Position numbers and translations under genes: made by a program. 64,000 nt of DNA from Dehalococcoidia bacterium (GTDB lineage: Bacteria; Chloroflexota; Dehalococcoidia; GIF9; AB-539-J10): assembly GCA_007129495.1 (NCBI GenBank), contig SKVJ01000015.1, positions 32,957 through 96,956 of the forward strand, in the 5' to 3' direction. The notes under the pieces are model-generated. The model ran no database searches. It worked only from the letters and a program-made list of their open reading frames with translations, and was not told the origin of the DNA. Positions 56,586 through 63,958 of the stretch are shown here, piece by piece. Each line of letters begins with the position of its first letter. Position 1 is the first letter of the stretch.

Positions 56586-56617
56586 GGTTAACCTAACCGG
56601 CACAACAGGTTAACCAT
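56584..56617. promoter_or_regulatory. Predicted BirA operator over birA start and -10 box
   Basis: A perfect 11-bp inverted repeat: ATGGTTAACCT (56584-56594), 12 bases, AGGTTAACCAT (56607-56617). The inner form TGGTTAACC-N14-GGTTAACCA fits the known bacterial biotin operator TTGTAAACC-N14/15-GGTTTACAA at 7 of 9 positions per arm with the exact spacing. It covers the birA -10 box and its start codon, so bound BirA would block its own transcription. Confidence 0.85.
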
Positions 56618-56635
56618 GCCACTTCCGTCTGTCAA
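56607..56635 (-). promoter_or_regulatory. birA-symporter promoter
   Basis: TTGACA (56630-56635), 17 bases, TAACCT (56607-56612), minus strand. The -10 box is part of the right operator arm. Leader of about 15 bases and no Shine-Dalgarno. Confidence 0.6.
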
Positions 56636-56655
56636 GGTTCGGCCACGAGCCAATC

Positions 56656-56685
56656 TGGACAAGCACCACCGCGAACGGGTATCCT
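56656..56685 (+). promoter_or_regulatory. Promoter of the MBL-fold gene
   Basis: TGGACA (56656-56661), 18 bases, TATCCT (56680-56685). The ATG at 56699 is only 13 bases further, without a Shine-Dalgarno. Confidence 0.5.
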
Positions 56686-56698
56686 TTATGGGCACGTC

Positions 56699-57346
56699 AT
56701 GGAAATCGTCTGGTCAGGTCACTCCTGCTTCACACTCCGGGGAAAGGCGACGACACTTGTTGTCGATCCCTGTCCCCCCGCTGCCTCGTGCATCACGCGT
56801 TGGGGCCGCCCTCAAACGGTGCTTGTCAGCCACGGACATGAGGGCCATTCGTACACTGAAGAGCTCCCCGGGGAACCCCATGTGTTCTGCGGTCCGGGAG
56901 AGTACGAGGTGGGTGGTGCGTTCATCACAGGACTGGGCACTTTCCACGATGCGGAACAGGGCGCGGTCAGGGGCAGGAATACTGTCTTCGTGATCGAACT
57001 TGAAGGTCTGAGGCTGTGCCACCTCGGTGATCTTGGCCATTCCCTCTCGGCTCCGGCCCTGAGAGAGGTCGGCAATGTAGATATCCTCTTCGTGCCGGTA
57101 GGCAATATCACCACCCTGAGGGTGGCGGAGGCGCTCTCCATCGTTCGTTCGCTCCAGCCACGCTACGTCCTCCCGATGCACTACCGCACCGAGACGACGC
57201 GACCCGACCTGGAACCCGTCGAGACATTCCTCACCGCGATGACTGTCCAGGCACCCGAGCCACGCCCCAAGCTCTCGGTCACCACCACCTCGCTTCCCCC
57301 TGCAACACAGGTCGTCATCCTGGCATGCGATGGCAGGGCCGGATAG
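56699..57346 (+). CDS. MBL-fold metallo-hydrolase (UlaG-like)
   Basis: 215 residues. The metal motif is HGHEGHS, a variant of H-x-H-x-D-H with the aspartate replaced by a Gly, which may change the metal set or the activity. LCHLGDLGHSLS and PMHYRTE are further ligand blocks of the family. Substrate unknown. It is divergent from birA and 72 bases before the zinc-ribbon gene. Confidence 0.85.
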   Translation: MEIVWSGHSCFTLRGKATTLVVDPCPPAASCITRWGRPQTVLVSHGHEGHSYTEELPGEPHVFCGPGEYEVGGAFITGLGTFHDAEQGAVRGRNTVFVIELEGLRLCHLGDLGHSLSAPALREVGNVDILFVPVGNITTLRVAEALSIVRSLQPRYVLPMHYRTETTRPDLEPVETFLTAMTVQAPEPRPKLSVTTTSLPPATQVVILACDGRAG

Positions 57347-57379
57347 CCCGCTGCCGCCTCCGGACGATTACATTGGTCT

Positions 57380-57408
57380 TTGACAAGCAGGAAGTGCCTC
57401 CCTACAAT
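57380..57408 (+). promoter_or_regulatory. Promoter of the zinc-ribbon gene (leaderless)
   Basis: TTGACA (57380-57385), 17 bases, TACAAT (57403-57408). Only ten bases separate it from the ATG at 57419, with no Shine-Dalgarno, so the mRNA should start at or within a few bases of the start codon. Confidence 0.75.
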
Positions 57409-57418
57409 TGCCGCACGT

Positions 57419-58114
57419 ATGAGCCTTGCTTCGCGGTTGTACCGCCTTCAGACAACCGAGTTTGACTTGAAGCACAAACGCCGCCTCCTGCAGGACACAG
57501 TCGCCCGGCTTCTTCACAACGCGGAGCTGTCGGCCGCCGAGGACGAACTCTCCGCCATCGAATCGCGCCTCGCGGCAGCCCGGAAGCAGCAGCGCCAGCT
57601 TGAATGGGAGGTCGACGACCTCAACGCGAAGATCAAGGGGTTGAAGGACAAGCTTTACGGAGGCACGGTCCGTAACCCCAAGGAACTGGTCAGCCTCGAT
57701 CAGGATGTTCAGAGCGTCAAACGCTACCTCGGAGGCAAGGAAGAGAAATTGCTCGAGGCGATGGATACCACGGAATTGATAGAAGCCGAAGCGGGCACCG
57801 TGCGACGAAGAGTCGCCGACCTGAAAGCCGCGTGGGAGCAGGAAAAAGAGCAGTTACAGACACTTAAGGACGCCACGGAGGGGGAAGTGGCGCATCTCAC
57901 GGAGATGCGCCTTTCAATACGCAATGAGTTGGATGCCAGCGCCTCACAGCGCTACGACCAGATAGCAAAGGCTAAGGGTATCGCAGTGGCGAAAGTGGAG
58001 CAGGGGCGCTGCAAGGGCTGCAACTTGACCGTTCCAGCGGGGCTGTGGCAGCGGGCCCGTGCCGGAGAGATAGTCGAATGCGGCAGTTGCGGTCGCTTCC
58101 TGTACGTCGATTAG
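57419..58114 (+). CDS. Coiled-coil protein with C-terminal C4 zinc ribbon
   Basis: 231 residues from ATG 57419. Residues about 15-170 are heptad-rich coiled coil. The C-terminal zinc ribbon has CKGC (GRCKGCNLTVPAGLW) and CGSC (IVECGSCGRFLYVD). This C4-type zinc-ribbon (DUF164-like) family is widespread and of unknown function. It is followed at once by rnpB. Confidence 0.88.
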   Translation: MSLASRLYRLQTTEFDLKHKRRLLQDTVARLLHNAELSAAEDELSAIESRLAAARKQQRQLEWEVDDLNAKIKGLKDKLYGGTVRNPKELVSLDQDVQSVKRYLGGKEEKLLEAMDTTELIEAEAGTVRRRVADLKAAWEQEKEQLQTLKDATEGEVAHLTEMRLSIRNELDASASQRYDQIAKAKGIAVAKVEQGRCKGCNLTVPAGLWQRARAGEIVECGSCGRFLYVD

Positions 58115-58161
58115 CCGCACCGGTTGACCGCGCGTCCTCACAGACATACACTTATACTTGA

Positions 58162-58555
58162 GGTTGGTAGACCGGGTGGTCGCCCCGGGCCGTGTGTCGG
58201 GGAGGAAAGTCCGGGCTCCACCAGGCAGGGTGCTGGGTAATGCCCAGGAGGGGAAACCCTACGGAAAGTGCCACAGAAACATACCGCCCGCTTCTGCGGG
58301 TAAGGGTGAAATGGTGAGGTAAGAGCTCACCGGCAGCCGGGATAACCGGCTGGACGGGCAAACCCCACCCGGAGCAAGACCAAATAGAGGGGCGAAACCC
58401 GCGTTCCTGCGACCGTCCGTCACAGGTGCGCGGCCTACGGTGCCTGGCCGATGTCCCCGGGTTGGTTGCATGATCCTGGTGGTAACACCAGGGCTAGATG
58501 GATGGCCACTGCTCTCGTAAGGGAGTACAGAACCCGGCTTACAGGTCTACCAGCC
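58162..58555 (+). ncRNA. rnpB: RNase P RNA (M1 RNA), class A
   Basis: Catalytic RNA for tRNA 5' processing. The ends pair in P1: GGTTGGTAGACC at the 5' end with GGTCTACCAGCC at the 3' end. Conserved core: GAGGAAAGTCCGGGCTCC (CR-I) near 58201-58218, GGTAAGAGCTCACCGGC near the P8-P9 region, and ACAGAACCCGGCTTACAG (CR-V) near 58527-58544. About 394 nt, normal for type A. A TATACT box (58153-58158) directly upstream may be the -10 of its promoter, although no matching -35 was found. Confidence 0.96.
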
Positions 58556-58577
58556 CCACCTCTCCGCGGCTCGCCGC

Positions 58578-59414
58578 TCAGCGCCGAAACGTAATGGACG
58601 CATAGCCCACTACGTGTCTGTAGTCACCGATGACGTCTCCGCTGGTACCGTACTGCAGCAGTTCAGTTCTCGTGGCGCCTCGCAGGCTTGCGGCATGGAG
58701 AATGGCGCCCACCGTGCCGTAGCCGCACATGGTAGAGTGCTGCATCTTGAGCCGCCGGTACATCTCAGCGTGGTCGAGGTTCTGGATCGCGTCGATAACG
58801 TCAGTATCCTTACGTGCCGCCTGTTCCTGTGGCTCGTAATGCGTGAAGTCTGTGCTCGCGACAAGAACTACATTGCCTTCGAGCGCTGAGAGCGCGTCCC
58901 CTAGTTCTCTGGCAGAGTCCGCTTCCTGCGCGAGCATCGCCACGGGAACGATTCGGATATCCTGTCCGTACAGGTGCTGCAACCACGGTACCTGTACCTC
59001 GACGCTATGTTCATAGAGATGCGCCGATTCACCCGCGCGTATGGTGCCGCCCACGAGTTGCTGCGCGGCCTGCTCATCGACCCGCGCGTCGCCCAGAGGT
59101 GTCGTCCACGAGCCGGACGTCCAGACGGAGATTGCAGCACCGTAGCCCGTGTGGTTGGGCCCCACGATAACGGCGGTGTCCACCACTCCATCGCGTGCGA
59201 GCGCGCTATAGGCGTGAGCCGCCACAGGACCTGACGCCATGTAGCCGGCATGAGGAGCCACCAGGGCGATGATCTCCCGCGGACCGGAAGCGTCCACTTC
59301 AGGCACCTCTCCGGGACCGAGCCTGTGCCGGTAACTCCACTCGATCTGATCTACGAGCCCTTCAGCCGTTCCCGAATAGAACGTTCCCGCCACCGCCGGT
59401 TGTCGCACCGTCAT
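58578..59414 (-). CDS. MEMO1/AmmeMemoRadiSam system protein B family
   Basis: 278 residues from ATG 59414. Motifs are those of the MEMO family: RQPAVAGTFYSGTAEGL, VAPHAGYMASGPVAAHAY, VGPNHTGYG, HSVEVQVPWLQHL and STDFTHYE. In many prokaryotes it occurs with AMMECR1 and a radical SAM protein; neither is beside it here. Function in bacteria unknown. The ATG overlaps the upstream stop (TGATG), so it is coupled to the two genes before it. Confidence 0.9.
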   Translation of the reverse strand: MTVRQPAVAGTFYSGTAEGLVDQIEWSYRHRLGPGEVPEVDASGPREIIALVAPHAGYMASGPVAAHAYSALARDGVVDTAVIVGPNHTGYGAAISVWTSGSWTTPLGDARVDEQAAQQLVGGTIRAGESAHLYEHSVEVQVPWLQHLYGQDIRIVPVAMLAQEADSARELGDALSALEGNVVLVASTDFTHYEPQEQAARKDTDVIDAIQNLDHAEMYRRLKMQHSTMCGYGTVGAILHAASLRGATRTELLQYGTSGDVIGDYRHVVGYASITFRR

Positions 59415-60160
59415 CACGCCACCTCCGTGTCAGGGCCGTGTTCGCCGGGCCCGGACGTCTCCTCTTGCACCGGTTCTACCGGTTCTACCTGCTCTCCGTC
59501 CTGCGCAACCTTCTCCTCGTCCTGATCAACCTGCTCCTCGAATGCCTGAGAACGTTTCTGCTGGTCACGCAACCAGCGGTGAAGCTCATCGAGCGCCGGG
59601 GGCACGACACTAAATACTTCGATGTCCGATGGAAACTGCAATCCATGTCCCTCTCGCATGAAGAGGACTCCAGCTTCCCCGGAGCCCAGCGTCGCATCGA
59701 TCGTCTTGACCACGTGCTCATTGTGTTTCTTACGTGCCTGGGTGTAGAGGTCGCGCACGAGTTCTCCAACCTTGCTGCTTGCGAACCCCATAAGCATGAA
59801 CCGCTCCCAATCATGCAACTCGGCGGCAAGTTCCCGGTCCTCGAGTGCCTCGACCGTTGCACCGGCAGCGCTGCGTGTTTTCGCGAGTTCGTGACTGTAC
59901 GGGTGCGCCTTTTCTATCAGGGCGAGACCCGCCTCTCCCTTCTCATACACGGATTCATGATAGATATGAATTGCGGCGCCTGCTTTCGATTCAAGCTTCG
60001 CGAGCTGGTCTGCGATCTGACTCCAGTACTGCTCACACCTGTCCTTATACTCCTGCGGCGCACTCTCATGAGTGAAGACGAGAAACACGAGGTAAAGCTT
60101 TCTACGCGAGTGGAAGCGGTCGGCTGCGGGCCGCTCAACCTTTCCCAGGGTCTCGCTCAT
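59414..60160 (-). CDS. Hypothetical protein with helical body and acidic tail
   Basis: 248 residues from ATG 60160, which overlaps the preceding stop by four bases (ATGA). No family recognised. The core (about 25-195) is predicted helical (FHSRRKLYLVFLVFTHESAP, LAELHDWERFMLMG) and reads as soluble. The last 45 residues are Glu/Asp/Pro rich. Middle gene of the MEMO cluster. Confidence 0.75.
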   Translation of the reverse strand: MSETLGKVERPAADRFHSRRKLYLVFLVFTHESAPQEYKDRCEQYWSQIADQLAKLESKAGAAIHIYHESVYEKGEAGLALIEKAHPYSHELAKTRSAAGATVEALEDRELAAELHDWERFMLMGFASSKVGELVRDLYTQARKKHNEHVVKTIDATLGSGEAGVLFMREGHGLQFPSDIEVFSVVPPALDELHRWLRDQQKRSQAFEEQVDQDEEKVAQDGEQVEPVEPVQEETSGPGEHGPDTEVA

Positions 60161-60492
60161 GATTCGCCCGCCTTGTCTGCATTCTGCTCGCCCTCGTATC
60201 CCCACTGCTGCATGAACAGCTTGATGCGCTCCGCCAGCCTTGGGTCGGACTTCAGCCGCTCGGCGAATATCGGGCAGGACTGTACCATCATGTTCTGCCC
60301 CATGGACGCAACACCTTCCAGAACTTTCTCCATCTCAGGGTTGGACTGGTCACCAAACAGTCCGCCCTGCATCATTGTCCGGAATTGATTCAGTTCGTTC
60401 GAGCCTATCTGCATGGGCATCACGCAGTTCTTGTACCACGGACACTGTCTGCACTGCACGACCGCGCCGGCTTCTTCGATTATGTCTCCCAT
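60157..60492 (-). CDS. Small cysteine-containing protein of the MEMO cluster
   Basis: 111 residues. An N-terminal C-x2-C-x5-C (CRQCPWYKNC) plus a fourth Cys in MVQSCPIF could bind zinc or an iron-sulfur cluster. The remainder is Met-rich and helical. No family recognised. First gene of the three-gene MEMO cluster, GGAAGG nine bases before the ATG. Confidence 0.75.
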   Translation of the reverse strand: MGDIIEEAGAVVQCRQCPWYKNCVMPMQIGSNELNQFRTMMQGGLFGDQSNPEMEKVLEGVASMGQNMMVQSCPIFAERLKSDPRLAERIKLFMQQWGYEGEQNADKAGES

Positions 60493-60550
60493 AGTGCTAC
60501 ACCTTCCTTATATATATGGGTACTCTCCCGGCCGGGGAGATGGTCCGCTC

Positions 60551-61258
60551 TCACAGACCACCGAAGCGGCGGTGGCGCTCTCTATATGCACTGAGGGCAC
60601 GCTCCAACTCCAGCTCATCGAAATCCGGCCACAGCACCTGGCTGAAGTATAGCTCAGTATATGCCACCTGCCACAGCATGAAATTACTGAGGCGCTGTTC
60701 ACCGCCGGGTCGCACCAGCAGGTCGGGGGCGGGCATATCAGCAGTGTAGAGTGCGGCCGAGACAGCGGCCTCATCTATCTCACCCGGCTGCATCGGTCCG
60801 GCCAGTAGAGTCCTGAGTGCGTCGACTATCTCCGCCCTGCCACCATAGTTGATGGCGAGTCCCAGCACCAGGCTGACGGCTGCAGGAGCCTCTCCGCATA
60901 TACTATCGAGGCTCCTCAGCATCGACAGAGGCAGAGGCTCCCTCCTGCCCAGATGCCGGAATGCAACGCCGTTATCCTTGAGACCCGCCGCTGTGCTTCC
61001 AAGCCACTCGACAAGCAACTCGAAGATACCGTCGACCTCTTCCCCGGGGCGTTTCCAGTTCTCCGTGGAGAACATGTAGATGCTCATGTAGCGCACGCCG
61101 CAAGCAACAAGTGCTTCAGCGATCCTGCTCACATTCCCGATGCCTTCTCTATGGCCGGACAGGCGCGGTAGACCTCGCTGCGTCGCCCACCGGCCGTTGC
61201 CATCCATGACGAAGGCCACATGCTGTGGAGTGGTTTCTCGTCCCCGTTGTGCGCCCAT
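60551..61258 (-). CDS. uppS: Isoprenyl transferase (undecaprenyl diphosphate synthase family)
   Basis: Makes long-chain cis-polyprenyl diphosphate for cell-envelope glycan carriers. 235 residues. HVAFVMDGNGRWA with the catalytic Asp, GHREGIGNVSRI, SMFSTENW-type YMFSTENWKRP, and RPGGEQRLSNFMLWQ (more often RTSGEQRLSNF) are clear. GAGG is five bases before ATG 61258. It runs toward the MEMO cluster. Confidence 0.94.
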   Translation of the reverse strand: MGAQRGRETTPQHVAFVMDGNGRWATQRGLPRLSGHREGIGNVSRIAEALVACGVRYMSIYMFSTENWKRPGEEVDGIFELLVEWLGSTAAGLKDNGVAFRHLGRREPLPLSMLRSLDSICGEAPAAVSLVLGLAINYGGRAEIVDALRTLLAGPMQPGEIDEAAVSAALYTADMPAPDLLVRPGGEQRLSNFMLWQVAYTELYFSQVLWPDFDELELERALSAYRERHRRFGGL

Positions 61259-61321
61259 TACATCCTCTGCTTTCGCATCGACAGTCTATTACCCCAATGC
61301 CGCCAGTGAAAGCAAAGCGCC

Positions 61322-61327
61322 ATTATA
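61322..61327 (-). promoter_or_regulatory. Possible -10 box for uppS
   Basis: TATAAT on the minus strand, about 64 bases before the uppS ATG; the -35 region is poor. The stretch 61259-61484 shows no gene. Confidence 0.35.
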
Positions 61328-61484
61328 TGCAATCCATACTTCCGAATGCGACCCCTCTTCGGTAACATGTTGACAGATTACGATTCCGTCCTTCCCTGAC
61401 TTTTCAGCGAAAATGTCCCCATGCGGGAGACGCTGACTGGGTCAGGTGGCGCCGGTTCAACTGCGCTCGGAGGTGAAACCTCGA

Positions 61485-61613
61485 ATGGAAATCCAACTCC
61501 CAGTCGCCAGCTTCTACCGTCAGTGGTCTGACCGCACGGATGAGGTGCGTGATTATCTCGACACCTGGCAGACGCGACGACCCATGACCGGGGAAGAGAG
61601 GCCACTCCCTTGA
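61485..61613 (+). CDS. Possible 42-residue ORF
   Basis: ATG 61485 to TGA 61613 with a very good GGAGGTG Shine-Dalgarno nine bases upstream. The product (MEIQLPVASFYRQWSDRTD at the start) has a plausible composition and mixed codon use but no recognised family. The rest of the stretch 61614-61732 looks empty. Treated as tentative. Confidence 0.3.
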   Translation: MEIQLPVASFYRQWSDRTDEVRDYLDTWQTRRPMTGEERPLP

Positions 61614-61732
61614 CCCATCTCCAAGCACGTCCAGCAATGCAGGGCCCGACGGACTGGCCTTCGCACGGTGATGTGCTGCACTTGCCGCCACACCAGGCGG
61701 TTTGCAGGCAAAGTCAGGATGTTTTTGATGAC

Positions 61733-62023
61733 CTACAGCTCGGCCAGGAACTCTCTCCAGGGGGTCGCCATCAATGTCTCTGTAGCCTCATGTCCTGAGG
61801 TACGCAAAATCATGGCAGCCCTGGCTACCTGCTTCGGGTCGTCGGACTCCACGATATCGACGACGTCAAAACGTCCCAGGGTGCCGTAGCTTTCCTTCCA
61901 TACAACCTGAGGACATTCTGCTTTGATCTTTGCGGAGACCTTATCGGCGAGTTGTTTGAATTCCTTGGGATCTTCAAGGGCCTGAGGGGAAACCCGACTG
62001 AGAATTATATACGTTGCCACCAC
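61733..62023 (-). CDS. GYD domain-containing protein (copy 2)
   Basis: 96 residues from GTG 62023 (second GTG at 62020 possible), with AAGGAGG upstream. The block YIILSRVSPQALEDPKEF and RFDVVDIVESDDPKQVARAA fits GYD. A TATAAT box lies at 62051-62056, minus strand. It is the next gene downstream of hgcB, so a link with mercury methylation is possible but unsupported. Confidence 0.8.
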   Translation of the reverse strand: MVATYIILSRVSPQALEDPKEFKQLADKVSAKIKAECPQVVWKESYGTLGRFDVVDIVESDDPKQVARAAMILRTSGHEATETLMATPWREFLAEL

Positions 62024-62373
62024 GACACCTCCTTAGACCGTCCTGCGCAGATTATACCGCAGATTCCTAAAACCTCCCGCTCGAGATGGTTGCTGAAACA
62101 GCCAGCAGCCAGCCCGGCGGCCTGACCCAGCGCGCAGTTCTTCAAACAGGTCGGTTGCTCCCGCGACGATTACCGGCCTTTCTTCCCTGCTGAACCTCGT
62201 CAAAGCATGCTCCTTGCTCTCGATAACAGGAAGGCATGGTCACCTGCGTAACTCTCTCCTCTCCCTGCAGAGTCCATCACTGCCTTCGTCTTGAATGCCA
62301 GGCTGTACGTCCTGCGTTTCCGTTTCAGTCCGGCTCTGCTCCTTTCCTCGCCTATTCTAGAGCAGAACTCCAG
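62024..62373 (-). other. Gene-free stretch between hgcB and GYD copy 2
   Basis: No gene with a start codon was found. One minus frame (about 62031-62239) stays open for 69 codons with gene-like content but lacks a start, and could be a remnant or chance. The promoter-like TATAAT of the GYD gene lies at the left end. Confidence 0.3.
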
Positions 62374-62679
62374 CTAAGACCCTGTCCGCATTTCCGGGAC
62401 CACCTCACAGCCACTGGTACAACAATCACCCTCTTTGCCAAGGGTGCCCAGCAGCACGCCCGTAGCGCAGCCGGCACCGGTCCGCACACCAATAGCGTGT
62501 ACCGGACAGTTGTTGGCACAGGCGCCACATTCAATACAGGCGTCCCGGTCGACAATGAACGCCTTGCGACCCTCGATCATGAACACCTCATGTGGACACA
62601 CCATGGTGCACATGCCGCAACCGATGCACGCTTCGCCATCGAGTCGCAGGGCAACAACTCTCCCCAGGTACCTCAGCAT
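62374..62679 (-). CDS. hgcB: HgcB, ferredoxin for mercury methylation
   Basis: 101 residues, two [4Fe-4S] motifs: C18-I-G-C21-G-M-C24-x3-C28-P and C48-I-E-C51-G-A-C54-x3-C58-P. The second has the ECGAC form found in HgcB. Beyond the ferredoxin there are C71 (GAGCATG), the vicinal pair C86-C87 and C91. HgcB has a conserved additional Cys and a C-terminal Cys pair thought to bind mercury, which matches. HgcB reduces the HgcA corrinoid cofactor. The gene lies 12 bases after hgcA. Ordinary ferredoxin is ruled down by the extra cysteines and the neighbour. Confidence 0.93.
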   Translation of the reverse strand: MLRYLGRVVALRLDGEACIGCGMCTMVCPHEVFMIEGRKAFIVDRDACIECGACANNCPVHAIGVRTGAGCATGVLLGTLGKEGDCCTSGCEVVPEMRTGS

Positions 62680-62691
62680 TTTCCAATCCTT

Positions 62692-63762
62692 CTAGAAGAA
62701 TCTCGCCAGCATCCACAGAGCAGTACCGAGAGCAGCGGCAATGCACTGCAACGGTACCGCGAAACGCATCTCCTTCTCAACGCCTGAAATTGACGTATAG
62801 GTGGTTGAACCGGTGAAATTCATCGCCATGAACGCGCAAACTGCTGGCATCAGTAGCAGCCAAGCTGCCGTCTCCAGTCGACCAGCAATCCCAGCGGATG
62901 GTATCAATCCCACAATAGCAAGGACAGCCGCCAGCAGCAAACCCACGACCATCCCTTTCCACGACAGGGCACGGCCGGGCAGCCAAGGCAAGAACGCGGG
63001 AACAAGGACACCGCCGGCCAGAAAGGCAGCAAGGAATAGCAGTGCCACGCGTCCACCGGCCATACCCGGAAAGGTATAACCGGTTCGGCTCAGTCCACTC
63101 AAGAGGAACAGTCCCGCCGCAACGGCGAGAGCATATGGACCCCACTGGACAAGTTCAGTAGGAACCAGCACCAGGCGATCTCCCATGTTGAAGCGGACAC
63201 GCCTCATCTCGCGAGAGGCCTTCCTGCCCGCATCGAGAAACTCCGGAATGTCGCGTGCGCGCACTGGTCCGTAGATCACACGAAAAGAACTGCGATGAAG
63301 GACTTCATGGGCGGCGACGCCAGGGGCACCGAGCTGAGGGAGGACAATCCGGCGGTGGCTGACTACCTCCGCGAGACGGGTGCTGTCTATCCTCCGGACG
63401 ATTTCCTCGGTGCCGAAAGTCCCCTTGCCTGCTGCGCACCAGACGTTGATCCCCTTGGTATCAATGACCATTATCCAGCCATCGATTCCCTGCAACTCCC
63501 GGCGCAGGTGGTCGAACGACAACTTGTAGTTGGCGGAAACGAAGACAGGAGATACTTCTGTCGGTGAGCCAACGGCGTATAGTCCCGGCTCGACTGCGTA
63601 GCGCATCCGCCCGAGTCCGAGCCTGACCCGGACGGCCCCCCAACGGTCGGCACTGCTGAGAAAGGTTGCTACCTTGCGCACAGACCCGACCGGCGTGCAG
63701 ACTTCACCAACTACCCAGCGCACCCGGTCGACCGCCGGCAAAGCCACGTTACTGACTGCCAT
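62692..63762 (-). CDS. hgcA: HgcA, corrinoid protein of mercury methylation
   Basis: 356 residues from ATG 63762. The cap-helix signature N106-V-W-C109-A-A-G-K113-G-T-F is intact; the Cys corresponds to the lower axial cobalt ligand (Cys93 of the Desulfovibrio protein). The N-terminal 1-195 is the corrinoid domain related to the CFeSP large subunit, and residues about 207-356 hold five transmembrane segments (LVQWGPYALAVAAGLFLLSG is the first). HgcA passes a methyl group to Hg(II), giving methylmercury at the membrane. It is followed by hgcB. A 14-base overlap with an uncertain small ORF lies at its start. Confidence 0.95.
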   Translation of the reverse strand: MAVSNVALPAVDRVRWVVGEVCTPVGSVRKVATFLSSADRWGAVRVRLGLGRMRYAVEPGLYAVGSPTEVSPVFVSANYKLSFDHLRRELQGIDGWIMVIDTKGINVWCAAGKGTFGTEEIVRRIDSTRLAEVVSHRRIVLPQLGAPGVAAHEVLHRSSFRVIYGPVRARDIPEFLDAGRKASREMRRVRFNMGDRLVLVPTELVQWGPYALAVAAGLFLLSGLSRTGYTFPGMAGGRVALLFLAAFLAGGVLVPAFLPWLPGRALSWKGMVVGLLLAAVLAIVGLIPSAGIAGRLETAAWLLLMPAVCAFMAMNFTGSTTYTSISGVEKEMRFAVPLQCIAAALGTALWMLARFF

Positions 63763-63958
63763 TCACACTCTCACCGGACAATTGCCGTGCTCTCTCAATC
63801 ATGCCATCACTGTCCCTGCAGGTGACGGACAGTTTAGCACCCGAACTGGATGCCTGCATCTTCCCACCGTTCACCGGGAAGCACCTCCTGCCGATCCCCT
63901 TCATAGCAGCGATAGCTTCAAGACACATACTCATCAAACATGAATTCTTGCTTATCAC
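63749..63958 (-). CDS. Possible small ORF overlapping the hgcA start
   Basis: 69 codons from GTG 63958 (other starts at ATG 63934 and ATG 63928), ending at TAA 63749 inside the hgcA start, so translation coupling is conceivable. Residues include GIGRRCFPVNGGKMQASSSG and RARQLSGESVNGSQ. The frame stays open back to 63988. No family recognised and no clear Shine-Dalgarno. The other content of 63763-64000 gives no strong promoter, so the start of the hgc transcript may lie outside the window. Confidence 0.35.
   Translation of the reverse strand: MISKNSCLMSMCLEAIAAMKGIGRRCFPVNGGKMQASSSGAKLSVTCRDSDGMIERARQLSGESVNGSQ

Noticed and set aside
58124..58129. TTGACC as the -35 of rnpB
   Set aside because: The spacer to TATACT is 23 bases, too long for a sigma-70-type promoter.
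61404..61691. 95-codon minus-strand frame after uppS
   Set aside because: No family, no Shine-Dalgarno, and the opposite strand has a better small-ORF signal.
62031..62239. Open minus frame of 69 codons between hgcB and GYD copy 2 as a gene
   Set aside because: It has no start codon and no recognised family; kept only as a note on the empty stretch.
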